DNA of 27,248 bases from positions 1 through 27,248 of the forward strand of contig JAYTVW010000053.1 of NCBI GenBank assembly GCA_043743785.1, written 5' to 3'. A model generated the notes under the pieces. The model did not search any database. It was given only the letters and a program-made list of their open reading frames with translations, and was not told the DNA's origin. Positions 1 through 7,525 of this stretch are shown piece after piece. Position numbers and translations under genes: made by a program. The DNA comes from JAQTNA01 sp043743785 (GTDB lineage: Bacteria; Pseudomonadota; Gammaproteobacteria; Burkholderiales; Rhodocyclaceae). Position 1 is the first letter of the stretch. Every line of letters begins with the position of its first letter.

Positions 1-2652
1 GTAACCGTACAGGGAGTCATTGCCCCCCAGGCCATTGATCGTCTCGTCGCCTTCCGTGGCGTAGATCCTGTCGGCCCCTTCCGTCCCCAGGATCGGCGCT
101 GTCGCCAGTTTCGCCGCGTCCCATACCGTGCCATCATCGAACACCACCCGCTCCACCCGGTAATTCAGACCGGCGAACCAGTTGCTCACCTTGACCCACT
201 CCGTCGTGCCAATGATCGACAGCTTCAGCGTGTAGGGGTCTGCCGCATCCCGACTCAGCGTCACCTCCGCCGGCTTCTTGCCCACTACCCGGAGCGTGTC
301 CAGGTTGCCCGTCGTCCCGTCGCTGTCGGAAATCGTGTCCTGCCCCGAGCCGGCACCAAAAACGTAGGTGTCGTTACCCGTGCCGCCGACGAGCGTGTTA
401 TTGCCGGCACCACCGTCCAGAACGTCATTGCCATCCCCTCCGTATAGCGTGTCATCGCCCCCCCCACCGTTCAGCACGTCATTGCCGCCGTAGCCGTACA
501 AGGTGTCATTGCCCCCCAGGCCGAGGATCACATCATCCCGGCCGTCCACACCAGACAAGCTGTTGGCACTGCCGTCGCCCTGTACCAGCGTCTGCCCGGC
601 ATAGGCGAGGAGAAAATCAAAACCCGTACCCAAAGGCTTGCCGGCAGCGTGCAGTTTGTCCAGCACCTGGCCGCCGAAGTCCCCCAGGGTCTTGAGGTTG
701 GCGGCGAAGTCCATCAGCTTTGCTGTGCCGGCGGACGTATCCGCCGTATACCCTGCCTTCAGGCTCGCCACCACGCCCGAGACATCCAGGTCCAGCCTAC
801 CGGTGGCGTCATTCCAGTTCAGGCCGATGCTGTCATAGAGCGGCTTGTACTGGGTCTGTGACATGAGTTGGGCATACATGAATGCGGCTAACTGATCAAA
901 TGCATCCAACAGAATGGGCGCAGCTTGTCCATGGGGGTTAGGGTCGGTCTGCCCCCAGCACCATGTGCCCAGGTATCCCTCGCCTAGAAACGCTTCCAGG
1001 GTGGCCAGCTTCCTGGCGTCACCGATCACATTGCCGTAAATTTGGGTGGCCGCCCGACTCAGCGGGTCCACCTTCTCTACTCCGGCCCAAGCGTAGATCA
1101 GGGTAGTGAGTACGGCCTTGCGCGCCGTGGGATCGGTGGTATTGCCGTATTGCTGGAGCAGGGTCTTGAGGTGGCCCGTGGTGTCCCGCGCCATGGCCTG
1201 GTGCAGGCTATGCACGTTGCCAAAACCCGCCAGGTCGGGCAGAGCGGCGATGTCGGCGGAAACGGTAAAGAGGCTCTTGTCCTCGGTGCGGGCGTTATCC
1301 ACGGCGAACCACACGTCGTCCACCTTGGCCGTCGTACCGTCCGTACGGATATAACTGCCAGCCTGCAGGTGCTGATTACCTTGAGCATCCGTGACGACCT
1401 GGTTCGTGTAGCCGGTATTCAGGCTTTTCACCCCCGCCTGGGCCAGTGTAAGAAGTTCGCCCGCGTCCGTGATGCCGTCGCTGTCTGCATCCTTCCACAC
1501 TCGAAGTTTTGCGTAGGCGGCATCGGCGGAGTCCAACTTTCCATCCTTGTTCGCATCCAGATCCTTCAGCGCCTCGAAACCATTGGCGGCCTTTTGCCCA
1601 GACGCCAACACGGTGTTGCTGCCGAAGAGTTCGGAACCGTCGTCGATCAGGCCGTTGCCGTTTCTATCCCACACCAGCAAGCCATCGTCCTTGCCCACCC
1701 AGCCGGAAGTCTCCGCAAAACCGTTCTTGTCCTGATCGAAATGGATGCCGGCGGACTTGGAAACCGTTTCAACACCGTCACCGTCCAGATCCAAAACCAG
1801 CGGCGACTTGGTGATTTCGGCGGTGCCAAACTTGGACTGGAGAGTAGTGATGAGGTTGTTGTAGGCAAGGGAGGTGGCGCCGCCCCAGGCGGTCGCGGCC
1901 CGCTGCCAAAACTGCGTCCAGGCGTCCGGTTTGCCGGCGGCCGCGTCGGCACGGACTCTCATCAAGGACTCGATATTGTCCATGCTGTGCTTGCGTAACT
2001 GGTCCATGAGTCCGAGGACGACCGAAGAACCAAATGCAGCAATAGCTGACGCCACCCCAAATATCTCATCGGTCAGTGGAACCATCTGCCCCGCGTGGGC
2101 GCCGCTCAGATTGGACACGGCGCTACCGGGCATGAAATAGTCGGTAAAATCCGCCGGCACACCCTCGCCTGTGGGTGGTTTGTCGTATTTCGCCGCCAAG
2201 TCCTTGAAGTCCTGTGACTGCACCAGCTTGGCCGCGCCGCCCGGATCGTAGGTGCTACCGCCGAAACCGAACATCTGCGCGGCCAGCTCCGCCATCGCAC
2301 CGCCGAGGGAGTGGCCGGTAACGGAGATGGTCGTGCCTTCGTCAGCAGAAGCCCGTACCCGATTCGCAAATTCCAGCGCCTGGGTAAACTGCGGGTCCCA
2401 AGACTTGATGCCCGCGACGACAGCGTCGGCCCCTTGGTCCGAGCCGGCCCCAAGTACCTTGTCCGTACCCCGGTAGGCGATGACGATTTCCTTCGTCTGC
2501 GCGTTCTGGGAAGCGAAAGCGGCAAAGCCGGTAATCGGGTCAACGGTTTGGAATTTTTCCATCGCTTTCCAGCCATCCGGAGGCGTCGGCACGTCCTTGT
2601 ACGCCTGGTTGGCCAACTGTGCATTCAAGTAATCGCGTGCGGCATTTGACAT
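1..2652 (-). CDS. RTX protein with N-terminal lipase (class 3-like) domain and FrpC-like calcium-binding module (3' end outside window)
   Basis: 884 codons are visible without a stop, and the C-terminus lies beyond position 1. The start is ATG at 2652, preceded by AGGGAG six bases upstream. Residues 1-200 look like a lipase: AYRGT at 59-63 (oxyanion region) and the nucleophile elbow GHSLGG at 113-118 with Ser115. From residue 283 (SPLVLDLDGDGVET) to about 530 the sequence resembles the module of Neisseria FrpC: many DxDxDG-type loops (LDLDGDG, DRNGNG, LDANKDG, KDADSDG), GSELFG and LRVWKDA. From about residue 688 there are glycine-rich RTX nonapeptides (GGNDTLYGYGGNDVLNGG and similar), then a VSNWFAG...VERVVFDDGT block typical of RTX proteins, and a second RTX array at the window edge. 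RTX proteins are usually exported by type I secretion and fold on binding calcium outside the cell, so a secreted lipase or toxin is inferred. The Asp before Pro at the FrpC self-cleavage bond is Ser283 here. It lies 23 bp downstream of the secreted-protein gene, so the two are probably co-transcribed. Confidence 0.9.
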   Translation of the reverse strand, partial: MSNAARDYLNAQLANQAYKDVPTPPDGWKAMEKFQTVDPITGFAAFASQNAQTKEIVIAYRGTDKVLGAGSDQGADAVVAGIKSWDPQFTQALEFANRVRASADEGTTISVTGHSLGGAMAELAAQMFGFGGSTYDPGGAAKLVQSQDFKDLAAKYDKPPTGEGVPADFTDYFMPGSAVSNLSGAHAGQMVPLTDEIFGVASAIAAFGSSVVLGLMDQLRKHSMDNIESLMRVRADAAAGKPDAWTQFWQRAATAWGGATSLAYNNLITTLQSKFGTAEITKSPLVLDLDGDGVETVSKSAGIHFDQDKNGFAETSGWVGKDDGLLVWDRNGNGLIDDGSELFGSNTVLASGQKAANGFEALKDLDANKDGKLDSADAAYAKLRVWKDADSDGITDAGELLTLAQAGVKSLNTGYTNQVVTDAQGNQHLQAGSYIRTDGTTAKVDDVWFAVDNARTEDKSLFTVSADIAALPDLAGFGNVHSLHQAMARDTTGHLKTLLQQYGNTTDPTARKAVLTTLIYAWAGVEKVDPLSRAATQIYGNVIGDARKLATLEAFLGEGYLGTWCWGQTDPNPHGQAAPILLDAFDQLAAFMYAQLMSQTQYKPLYDSIGLNWNDATGRLDLDVSGVVASLKAGYTADTSAGTAKLMDFAANLKTLGDFGGQVLDKLHAAGKPLGTGFDFLLAYAGQTLVQGDGSANSLSGVDGRDDVILGLGGNDTLYGYGGNDVLNGGGGDDTLYGGDGNDVLDGGAGNNTLVGGTGNDTYVFGAGSGQDTISDSDGTTGNLDTLRVVGKKPAEVTLSRDAADPYTLKLSIIGTTEWVKVSNWFAGLNYRVERVVFDDGTVWDAAKLATAPILGTEGADRIYATEGDETINGLGGNDSLYGY

Positions 2653-2675
2653 GTCAATCTCCCTGGCTCAAAGAT

Positions 2676-3551
2676 CTACTTGATACCCAACAATTTCTTG
2701 TACTGGACCTCGTCGCCCTTCGCCTTGTCGGCCAGGCGCTCGTCTATGCGCTGCTCGAACTCGTCCGGCAGCTTGAATTCGTGAAAGCGTTTAGCACTGA
2801 TCACATGCCCGTCGTTCTCAGGGGCAAGGATGAAAGTGGTGTAGGGCCGCTTGTTTCGGCTCATGCAGCGGTAGCTCAGCGTCACCATGGTCAGGTTGCC
2901 CGGCAGATGCCGCTTGTACGCATAAGTCAATGCGCTTCCCCAGTGATTCGGGTTAGGGGTATCAATATTTTGAGTAAACTGAACTGGCAACCCCATCTTC
3001 CGGTCTACCCACGGATGCAGGGTCCGTACTCCAGAGTCAGGAATCCCGGCGGGGGGACGGTTCTGGCCCGGTGCGCCAGTTTTGGGATCATAGAGCCAGT
3101 GAAATGAATCGCTGATCGGCCGCCAGTCGGCACTCTCGTCCGTGGCCCAGGGCAACGGATATTTGTTCTCGTTGATGTACACATCCGTCAGGCAGTTGGT
3201 GAAACGGCCACAAACCTCTTTCTTACGCGCCAGGCCGCACTGGAGTTCCCCCGGGACAATGCGGAACGCCGCCGCCTCAACACCGACCAGCTTGCCACTG
3301 ACCCACTGTTTCGGCAGTCCGAAGCGCTCAGCGAAGGCTGCCGTGTAAATCCAGGTGTTTTCATCCGCGAAGAAGGCCTGGCCCTTGAAGATTTGCATCT
3401 TCTCGTATGTCGGAATATCCCGCTCCGCCGCCAGGGCACCGCCACCGCAGGACAAGGCCATCAATAGTGTTCCGAGCAACCGGCCCGCCCCTTTCGAAGA
3501 ACCAGATTCGGAACCCTCCGCCGGGTGGATATTTCTTGCAGTTCTGTTCAT
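2676..3551 (-). CDS. secreted protein of unknown function, likely partner of the RTX lipase
   Basis: 291 aa. An N-terminal export signal is visible: a long polar n-region (about 24 residues), a hydrophobic stretch LLGTLLMALS, then CGGGALAAERD. Cleavage could be after ALA by signal peptidase I. ALSC is only a poor lipobox, so lipoprotein status is uncertain. The mature part begins with a conserved-looking segment (FADENTWIYTAAFAERFG, then LPKQW) followed by a Cys cluster ending CLTDVY, which suggests disulfides in the periplasm or outside the cell. I do not recognise the family. The gene ends 23 bp before the RTX lipase start and has its own upstream promoter. In Neisseria, frpC is preceded in its operon by frpD, an outer-membrane lipoprotein that binds FrpC. 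The layout here is analogous but no sequence homology to FrpD is claimed. Binding partner, export aid or immunity protein are all possible. Confidence 0.82.
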   Translation of the reverse strand: MNRTARNIHPAEGSESGSSKGAGRLLGTLLMALSCGGGALAAERDIPTYEKMQIFKGQAFFADENTWIYTAAFAERFGLPKQWVSGKLVGVEAAAFRIVPGELQCGLARKKEVCGRFTNCLTDVYINENKYPLPWATDESADWRPISDSFHWLYDPKTGAPGQNRPPAGIPDSGVRTLHPWVDRKMGLPVQFTQNIDTPNPNHWGSALTYAYKRHLPGNLTMVTLSYRCMSRNKRPYTTFILAPENDGHVISAKRFHEFKLPDEFEQRIDERLADKAKGDEVQYKKLLGIK

Positions 3552-3617
3552 GGCAGCCTTTCCCTTCTGGATCGCTTGGAGGCATCACAAGGAATACGTC
3601 ACACCTCATGGCGTGAA

Positions 3618-3645
3618 AATATAGCACCTCAGAACGGCTAGTAAA
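3618..3645 (-). promoter_or_regulatory. putative sigma70 promoter of the secreted protein/RTX operon
   Basis: On the minus strand TTTACT (3640-3645) and TATATT (3618-3623) are separated by 16 bp. The -10 is preceded by TGC, an extended -10. It lies about 67 bp upstream of the ATG at 3551, in the locally AT-rich stretch 3600-3700. Confidence 0.5.
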
Positions 3646-3774
3646 TATGTATTTAACATGATGTGATACATCGCAATATTCCACTCACTTTTTTCTGACA
3701 CCTATCAATCCAGCACCGCCGGGGCGCGAGAATTACCCTGTTACCACCGAAATTTTCCAGACCGACGACCCCGT

Positions 3775-3804
3775 TCGACACTGCGCCCTGCGGGCCAGTA
3801 CAAT
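3775..3804 (+). promoter_or_regulatory. putative sigma70 promoter of the MoxR/VWA pair
   Basis: TCGACA (3775-3780) and TACAAT (3799-3804) are spaced by 18 bp, 31 bp before the ATG at 3836. The -10 is good and the -35 moderate. Confidence 0.4.
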
Positions 3805-3835
3805 CGCCCTCTTCCCCCGACCCCACGAGCCCCCC

Positions 3836-4678
3836 ATGCGTTTCGAAGGCACTGCCGAATATGTCGCCACACCGGACCTGATGCTGGCGGTGAACGCCGC
3901 CATCACCCTGCAGCGGCCCCTGCTCATCAAGGGCGAACCGGGCACCGGCAAGACCATGCTGGCGGAACAGGTGGCCATGGCCCTGGACCTGCCGCTGTTG
4001 CAGTGGCACATCAAGTCCACCACCAAGGCCCAGCAAGGCTTGTATGAGTACGACGCGGTGTCGCGTCTGAGGGATTCCCAGATGGGGGACGACCGGGTCA
4101 AGGACATTGCCAACTACATCGTCAAGGGCGTGCTGTGGCAGGCACTGGAAGCGGACCAACCGGTGGTGGTCTTGATCGACGAGATCGACAAGGCCGACAT
4201 CGAGTTTCCCAACGACCTGCTGCGGGAACTGGACCGCATGGAGTTCTACGTCTATGAGACGCGCCAACTCATCCAGGCCAGGCACCGCCCCATCGTCATC
4301 ATCACGTCGAACAACGAGAAGGAATTGCCGGACGCTTTCCTGCGCCGCTGCTTCTTCCACTACATCAAGTTCCCGGACCGGGACACCATGGCGCGCATCG
4401 TGGATGTGCATTACCCGGATCTGAAGAAGACCCTGCTGGCGGAGGCCCTGGAAGTATTCTTCAACCTGAGGGGCGTACCGGGTCTGCGGAAGAAGCCCTG
4501 CACGTCGGAGCTCATCGACTGGTTGAAGCTCCTGCTGGCGGAAGATATCCCGCCGGAGGCCCTGAAATCCAGCGACCAGAAGCTCATCGTGCCGCCCATG
4601 CACGGGGCGCTCTTGAAGAATGAGCAGGACGTGCATCTCTTCGAGCGCCTGGTGGCCATGGCACGGCAGAACAGATAA
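3836..4678 (+). CDS. MoxR-family AAA+ ATPase (CoxD-like)
   Basis: 280 aa, the usual size for a single-domain MoxR ATPase. Walker A is GEPGTGKT (33-40), Walker B VVLIDEID (111-118), sensor 1 TSNN (157-160), and the arginine-finger region FLRR (168-171). MoxR proteins are ATP-driven chaperone-like machines that act with a VWA partner on maturation of metalloenzymes or other complexes. The VWA partner follows 14 bp downstream, the typical arrangement. The pair most resembles CoxD/CoxE of CO dehydrogenase clusters, but no molybdenum-hydroxylase gene is present here, so the client is unknown. The start is the first ATG after the putative promoter. No good Shine-Dalgarno sequence precedes it (GAGCCCCCC), so translation may be weak or the mRNA leader short. 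Confidence 0.93.
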   Translation: MRFEGTAEYVATPDLMLAVNAAITLQRPLLIKGEPGTGKTMLAEQVAMALDLPLLQWHIKSTTKAQQGLYEYDAVSRLRDSQMGDDRVKDIANYIVKGVLWQALEADQPVVVLIDEIDKADIEFPNDLLRELDRMEFYVYETRQLIQARHRPIVIITSNNEKELPDAFLRRCFFHYIKFPDRDTMARIVDVHYPDLKKTLLAEALEVFFNLRGVPGLRKKPCTSELIDWLKLLLAEDIPPEALKSSDQKLIVPPMHGALLKNEQDVHLFERLVAMARQNR

Positions 4679-4692
4679 GGGAGCAGGCTCCC

Positions 4693-5868
4693 ATGCTCAT
4701 CGACTTCTTCCTGCACCTGAAGGCCCAGCGCTTGCCGGTGTCCACCCGGGAATTCCTGACCCTGCTGGAAGGTCTGGAAGCCGGTGTGGGCGGCCAGAGC
4801 GTGGACGACTTCTACTATCTGGCCCGCACCTGCCTCGTCAAGGACGAGCGGCTTTTCGACCGTTTCGACCAGGCCTTCGGCGCCTACTTCAAGGGCATCG
4901 AGCAGGTGGCAGACCTGCTGGTGGATCTGCCCGCCGAGTGGCTGCGCCAGGCCCTGACCCGGGAGTTGTCCGACGAGCAACGGGCGAAGCTGACGAAGCT
5001 GGGCTTCGAGAAGCTCATGGAGGAATTCAAGAAACGCCTGGCGGAGCAGAAGGAAGCCCACCACGGCGGCAGCAAGTGGGTCGGCACTGGGGGCACCAGC
5101 CCCTTCGGCCACGGCGGCGAACACCCGGAGGGCGTGCGGGTGGGCGGGGAATCGGAGAAGCGCAGCGCGGTGAAGGTGTGGGCCCAGCGGGAATACCGCA
5201 ACCTGGACGACAGCGTGGAACTGGGCACCCGCAACATCAAGCTGGCGCTCAGGCGCCTCCGGCAGTTCGCCCGGGAAGGGGCGGCGGAGGAACTGGATCT
5301 GGACGGCACCATCGCCAGCACGGCCCGGAACGCAGGCTGGCTGGACCTGAAGCTGAGGCCCGAGCGCCATAACAAGATCAAGGTGCTGCTTTTCCTGGAC
5401 GTGGGCGGCTCCATGGATGACCACGTGAAGATCTGCGAGGAACTCTTCTCCGCCTGCCGCAGCGAGTTCAAGCACCTGGAACACTTCTACTTCCACAACT
5501 GCGTGTATGAGCACGTGTGGAAGGACAGCCGCCGTCGCCACGACGAAAGCATGCCTCTGTGGGACGTGATCCATCGCTACGGCGAGGACTACAAGCTGAT
5601 TTTCGTCGGCGACGCCTCCATGAGTCCCTGGGAAATCATCCACCCGGGTGCCGCCGTGGAGCACAACAACCGGGAGAGCGGCGCCGTGTGGCTGCGGCGC
5701 CTGCTGGACCAGTTCCCCTCCTCTGTCTGGCTCAACCCGGAAGCGGAGCGTTTCTGGGAATACCGCCCCTCCATCGAACTCATCCGGGAAATCACCGGTG
5801 AGCGCATGTTCCCCCTGACCCTGGCCGGCCTGGACCTGGCCATGCGGCGGCTGATGGCAACGAACTGA
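4693..5868 (+). CDS. VWA domain protein, CoxE-like, partner of the MoxR ATPase
   Basis: 391 aa. The N-terminal 150 residues are helical and charged. Residues about 125-155 are Gly/His-rich (HHGGS, GTGGTSPFGHGGEH), a likely flexible linker. The C-terminal half carries the VWA domain: the metal-site motif DVGGS (236-240) after a hydrophobic strand VLLFL, followed by FYFHNC, and a later strand with GDASMSPWE (306-314). The canonical VWA motif is DxSxS. Here the first Ser is Gly, as I recall is usual in this CoxE-like group. Such proteins bridge the MoxR ATPase and its substrate. A start at 4693 is supported by GGGAGCAGG just upstream and by the short gap after the ATPase gene, implying one mRNA. 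The downstream flank is a long inverted repeat. Confidence 0.9.
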   Translation: MLIDFFLHLKAQRLPVSTREFLTLLEGLEAGVGGQSVDDFYYLARTCLVKDERLFDRFDQAFGAYFKGIEQVADLLVDLPAEWLRQALTRELSDEQRAKLTKLGFEKLMEEFKKRLAEQKEAHHGGSKWVGTGGTSPFGHGGEHPEGVRVGGESEKRSAVKVWAQREYRNLDDSVELGTRNIKLALRRLRQFAREGAAEELDLDGTIASTARNAGWLDLKLRPERHNKIKVLLFLDVGGSMDDHVKICEELFSACRSEFKHLEHFYFHNCVYEHVWKDSRRRHDESMPLWDVIHRYGEDYKLIFVGDASMSPWEIIHPGAAVEHNNRESGAVWLRRLLDQFPSSVWLNPEAERFWEYRPSIELIREITGERMFPLTLAGLDLAMRRLMATN

Positions 5869-5885
5869 AGCTTAAATCTGTTTGA

Positions 5886-6018
5886 AACGCCGAGGCGCCG
5901 AGACGCCGAGACGCCGAGGAAAAACAAGTAGTTGACTGAGGAATCCGCTTCACCCGTTTGGCGAGGCACTGATTGTTGCTGTGTCTTTGTTTTCTCGGCG
6001 CCTCTGCGCCTCGGCGTT
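5886..6018. repeat. long inverted-repeat element, CGCCGAGG type
   Basis: The left arm (5886-5927) is built of tandem GCCGAGACGCCGAG-like units ending in GGAAAAACAA. The right arm (5986-6018) reads TTTGTTTTCTCGGCG and continues as its reverse complement. The arms are separated by about 58 bp with no gene. The architecture matches the CGCAGAGG repeats at 13870-13902 and 21695-21871, so I group them as one non-coding repeat family. It fills the gap between the VWA gene and the primase-like gene. Confidence 0.75.
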
Positions 6019-6046
6019 TAGTCAACTGCCTTTTCTAGGTTAAATC

Positions 6047-6898
6047 ATGCAAAAACTCATCACCCAGCTGAAACGACTGTATTTCCTGCCGGAACAGCAG
6101 GGCCGCTGGAGCATCCCTGCGGGTGCCGCCTCAACGCAGGGTGTGCTGACGGACGATATTCTGACCCAGTGCCTGCAGGGACAAGCCAGCGTGGCCCTGG
6201 ATCTTCTCTCCCCGCAAAGCCAGGTCCGCACACTGGTCCTTGGCTTCGAAAAATCAACGGATTGGGAATGGGTGGCAGATCTATACCAAGGCATCCTGGA
6301 GGATCTGGAACTACCCGCCCCCGCCATGGCCATCACCGCAAACAGGGGCCACCAGATCTGGTTTTCCCTGGCCACTCCGATACCTGTCGCCCAGGGCCGG
6401 GCTTTCCTCGGGGCACTGTGCCATCGCTATCTGGCGAAACTCCCAACGTCCCACTATTCCCTGTGGCCGACCGCGCAGGACGCCGGCCCCCAGCACCTTG
6501 AAGCAGTGCCGGCAGAGCATGGCCTCGGCGGAAAATGGTCCGCCTTCATTACCGCCTCCATGGGCGCCATGTTCAAGGAGGAGCCGGGCCTGGAAATGGC
6601 ACCTAACCCGGATCGTCAGGCAGACATGCTGGCCCCCGTCGTGAGCATGAGCACTGCCGACCTGGCGCGCGCCATGGAACGGCTGGCCGCCGCTCCGTCC
6701 CCGGCTGAAGTCCCTGCTGCATTCGTGCCGGCCATCGCCCACAATGACAGCCAATCAGGCCTGGACGGTCAATACACCGATCCCAAAAGCTTCCTACTGG
6801 CGGTCATGAATGACCCGGCTGCGGCGCCAGAACTGCGGGTCCGGGCGGCTGCGGCCCTGCTCCCTTATTTCGAGGCAAACGCCAGCAACAGAAGCTGA
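6047..6898 (+). CDS. uncharacterised protein with a degenerate archaeo-eukaryotic primase-like core
   Basis: 283 aa, with no signal peptide or membrane segment. Residues 60-130 (TLVLGFEKS...TANRGHQIWFSLATPIP) have the layout of AEP/PrimPol cores: a strand ending in an acidic motif, a helix, then G-x-H-x-W-F-x-x-x-x-P. His102 and the WFSL strand fit. Where active AEPs have DxD, this protein has GFE (66-68), so catalysis is doubtful. Residues 245-275 (DPKSFLLAVMNDP, then RVRAAAALLPYFE) are a short helical module, similar to segments I recall in phage terminase-associated and plasmid proteins. A Shine-Dalgarno-like TAGG lies 9-10 bases before the ATG. The gene stands alone between repeats and the convergent ribosomal operon. 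The reading frame is confident and the family assignment is inference from motif layout only. Confidence 0.8.
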   Translation: MQKLITQLKRLYFLPEQQGRWSIPAGAASTQGVLTDDILTQCLQGQASVALDLLSPQSQVRTLVLGFEKSTDWEWVADLYQGILEDLELPAPAMAITANRGHQIWFSLATPIPVAQGRAFLGALCHRYLAKLPTSHYSLWPTAQDAGPQHLEAVPAEHGLGGKWSAFITASMGAMFKEEPGLEMAPNPDRQADMLAPVVSMSTADLARAMERLAAAPSPAEVPAAFVPAIAHNDSQSGLDGQYTDPKSFLLAVMNDPAAAPELRVRAAAALLPYFEANASNRS

Positions 6899-7032
6899 GC
6901 CACAGCAGGTACGTTTATGGAAAACTGGCCATTCGTCGAGCGCATCCGGAATGTGGCGATATTTGCATACCTTTGAGCTCAAGTCGTTCCCGACGCTCGC
7001 CGCCGCCAGGGAATAGTGCTCTGCCACGAGAT

Positions 7033-7061
7033 AAAAAAAGGCGCCTTTCGGCGCCGTTTTT
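7033..7061 (-). terminator. rho-independent terminator of the rpsP-rplS operon (bidirectional)
   Basis: A perfect stem GGCGCC (7040-7045) / GGCGCC (7050-7055) has a 4-base loop. It is flanked by A7 on one side and GT5 on the other, so it gives a U-run on either strand. It lies 21 bp after the rplS stop and also faces the convergent primase-like gene. Confidence 0.9.
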
Positions 7062-7081
7062 CATTCTCCTGCAGGGCCGTC

Positions 7082-7447
7082 TTACTTGGCCTTGTAGGCG
7101 AGCTTTTCCTTGATACGCGCAGACTTGCCGGAGCGGTCGCGCAGGTAGTACAGCTTGGCGCGACGCACATCGCCGCGACGCTTCACTTCGATGCTGGCGA
7201 TCAGGGGGGAGTAGGACTGGAATGTCCGTTCCACGCCTTCACCGTTGGAGATCTTGCGCACGATGAAGGAGGAGTTGAGGCCACGGTTACGCTTGGCGAT
7301 GACCACGCCTTCGTAAGCCTGAACGCGCTTGCGTTCGCCTTCAACCACGTTCACGTTCACGATCACCGTGTCGCCGGGGGCGAACGCGGGGATGACTTTG
7401 CCCAGGCGGGCAATTTCTTCCTGTTCCAAAATATCAATCAGATTCAT
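7082..7447 (-). CDS. rplS: 50S ribosomal protein L19
   Basis: 121 aa, full length for bacterial L19. It begins MNLIDILEQEEI and contains FAPGDTVIVNVNVVEGERKR, the family signature region, then YEGVVIAKRNRG and FIVRKISNGEGVERTF. L19 sits at the 30S-50S interface. It is the last gene of rpsP-rimM-trmD-rplS. GGAG lies 8 bases before the ATG. The 74-bp gap from trmD is unusually repeat-laden because a REP-like palindrome occupies its upstream part. A strong terminator follows. Confidence 0.98.
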   Translation of the reverse strand: MNLIDILEQEEIARLGKVIPAFAPGDTVIVNVNVVEGERKRVQAYEGVVIAKRNRGLNSSFIVRKISNGEGVERTFQSYSPLIASIEVKRRGDVRRAKLYYLRDRSGKSARIKEKLAYKAK

Positions 7448-7503
7448 TTTTGAACTCCGTATTTTACTGATCGCATTGCTGCTCGAAACCGGCGCTTTTG
7501 CTT

Positions 7504-7525
7504 GTCGGGTTAAAACCCGACCTAC
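7504..7525 (-). repeat. REP-like palindrome supplying the trmD stop codon
   Basis: On the minus strand GTAG is followed by GTCGGG-TTTTAA-CCCGAC, a 6-bp inverted arm with an AT-rich centre. The TAG of the GTAG flank (7522-7524) is the trmD stop codon. Other copies lie at 10576-10631, 13906-13927, 16852-16912 and 20965-20986. Confidence 0.85.

Noticed and set aside
1042..1998. 318-codon open frame on the plus strand
   Set aside because: It lies antisense to the RTX lipase gene, whose frame has clear domains. The translation is Arg/Gly/Val-rich shadow sequence.
4411..5664. 417-codon open frame on the minus strand
   Set aside because: It is antisense to the MoxR/VWA pair, both of which carry family motifs. 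A typical high-GC shadow.
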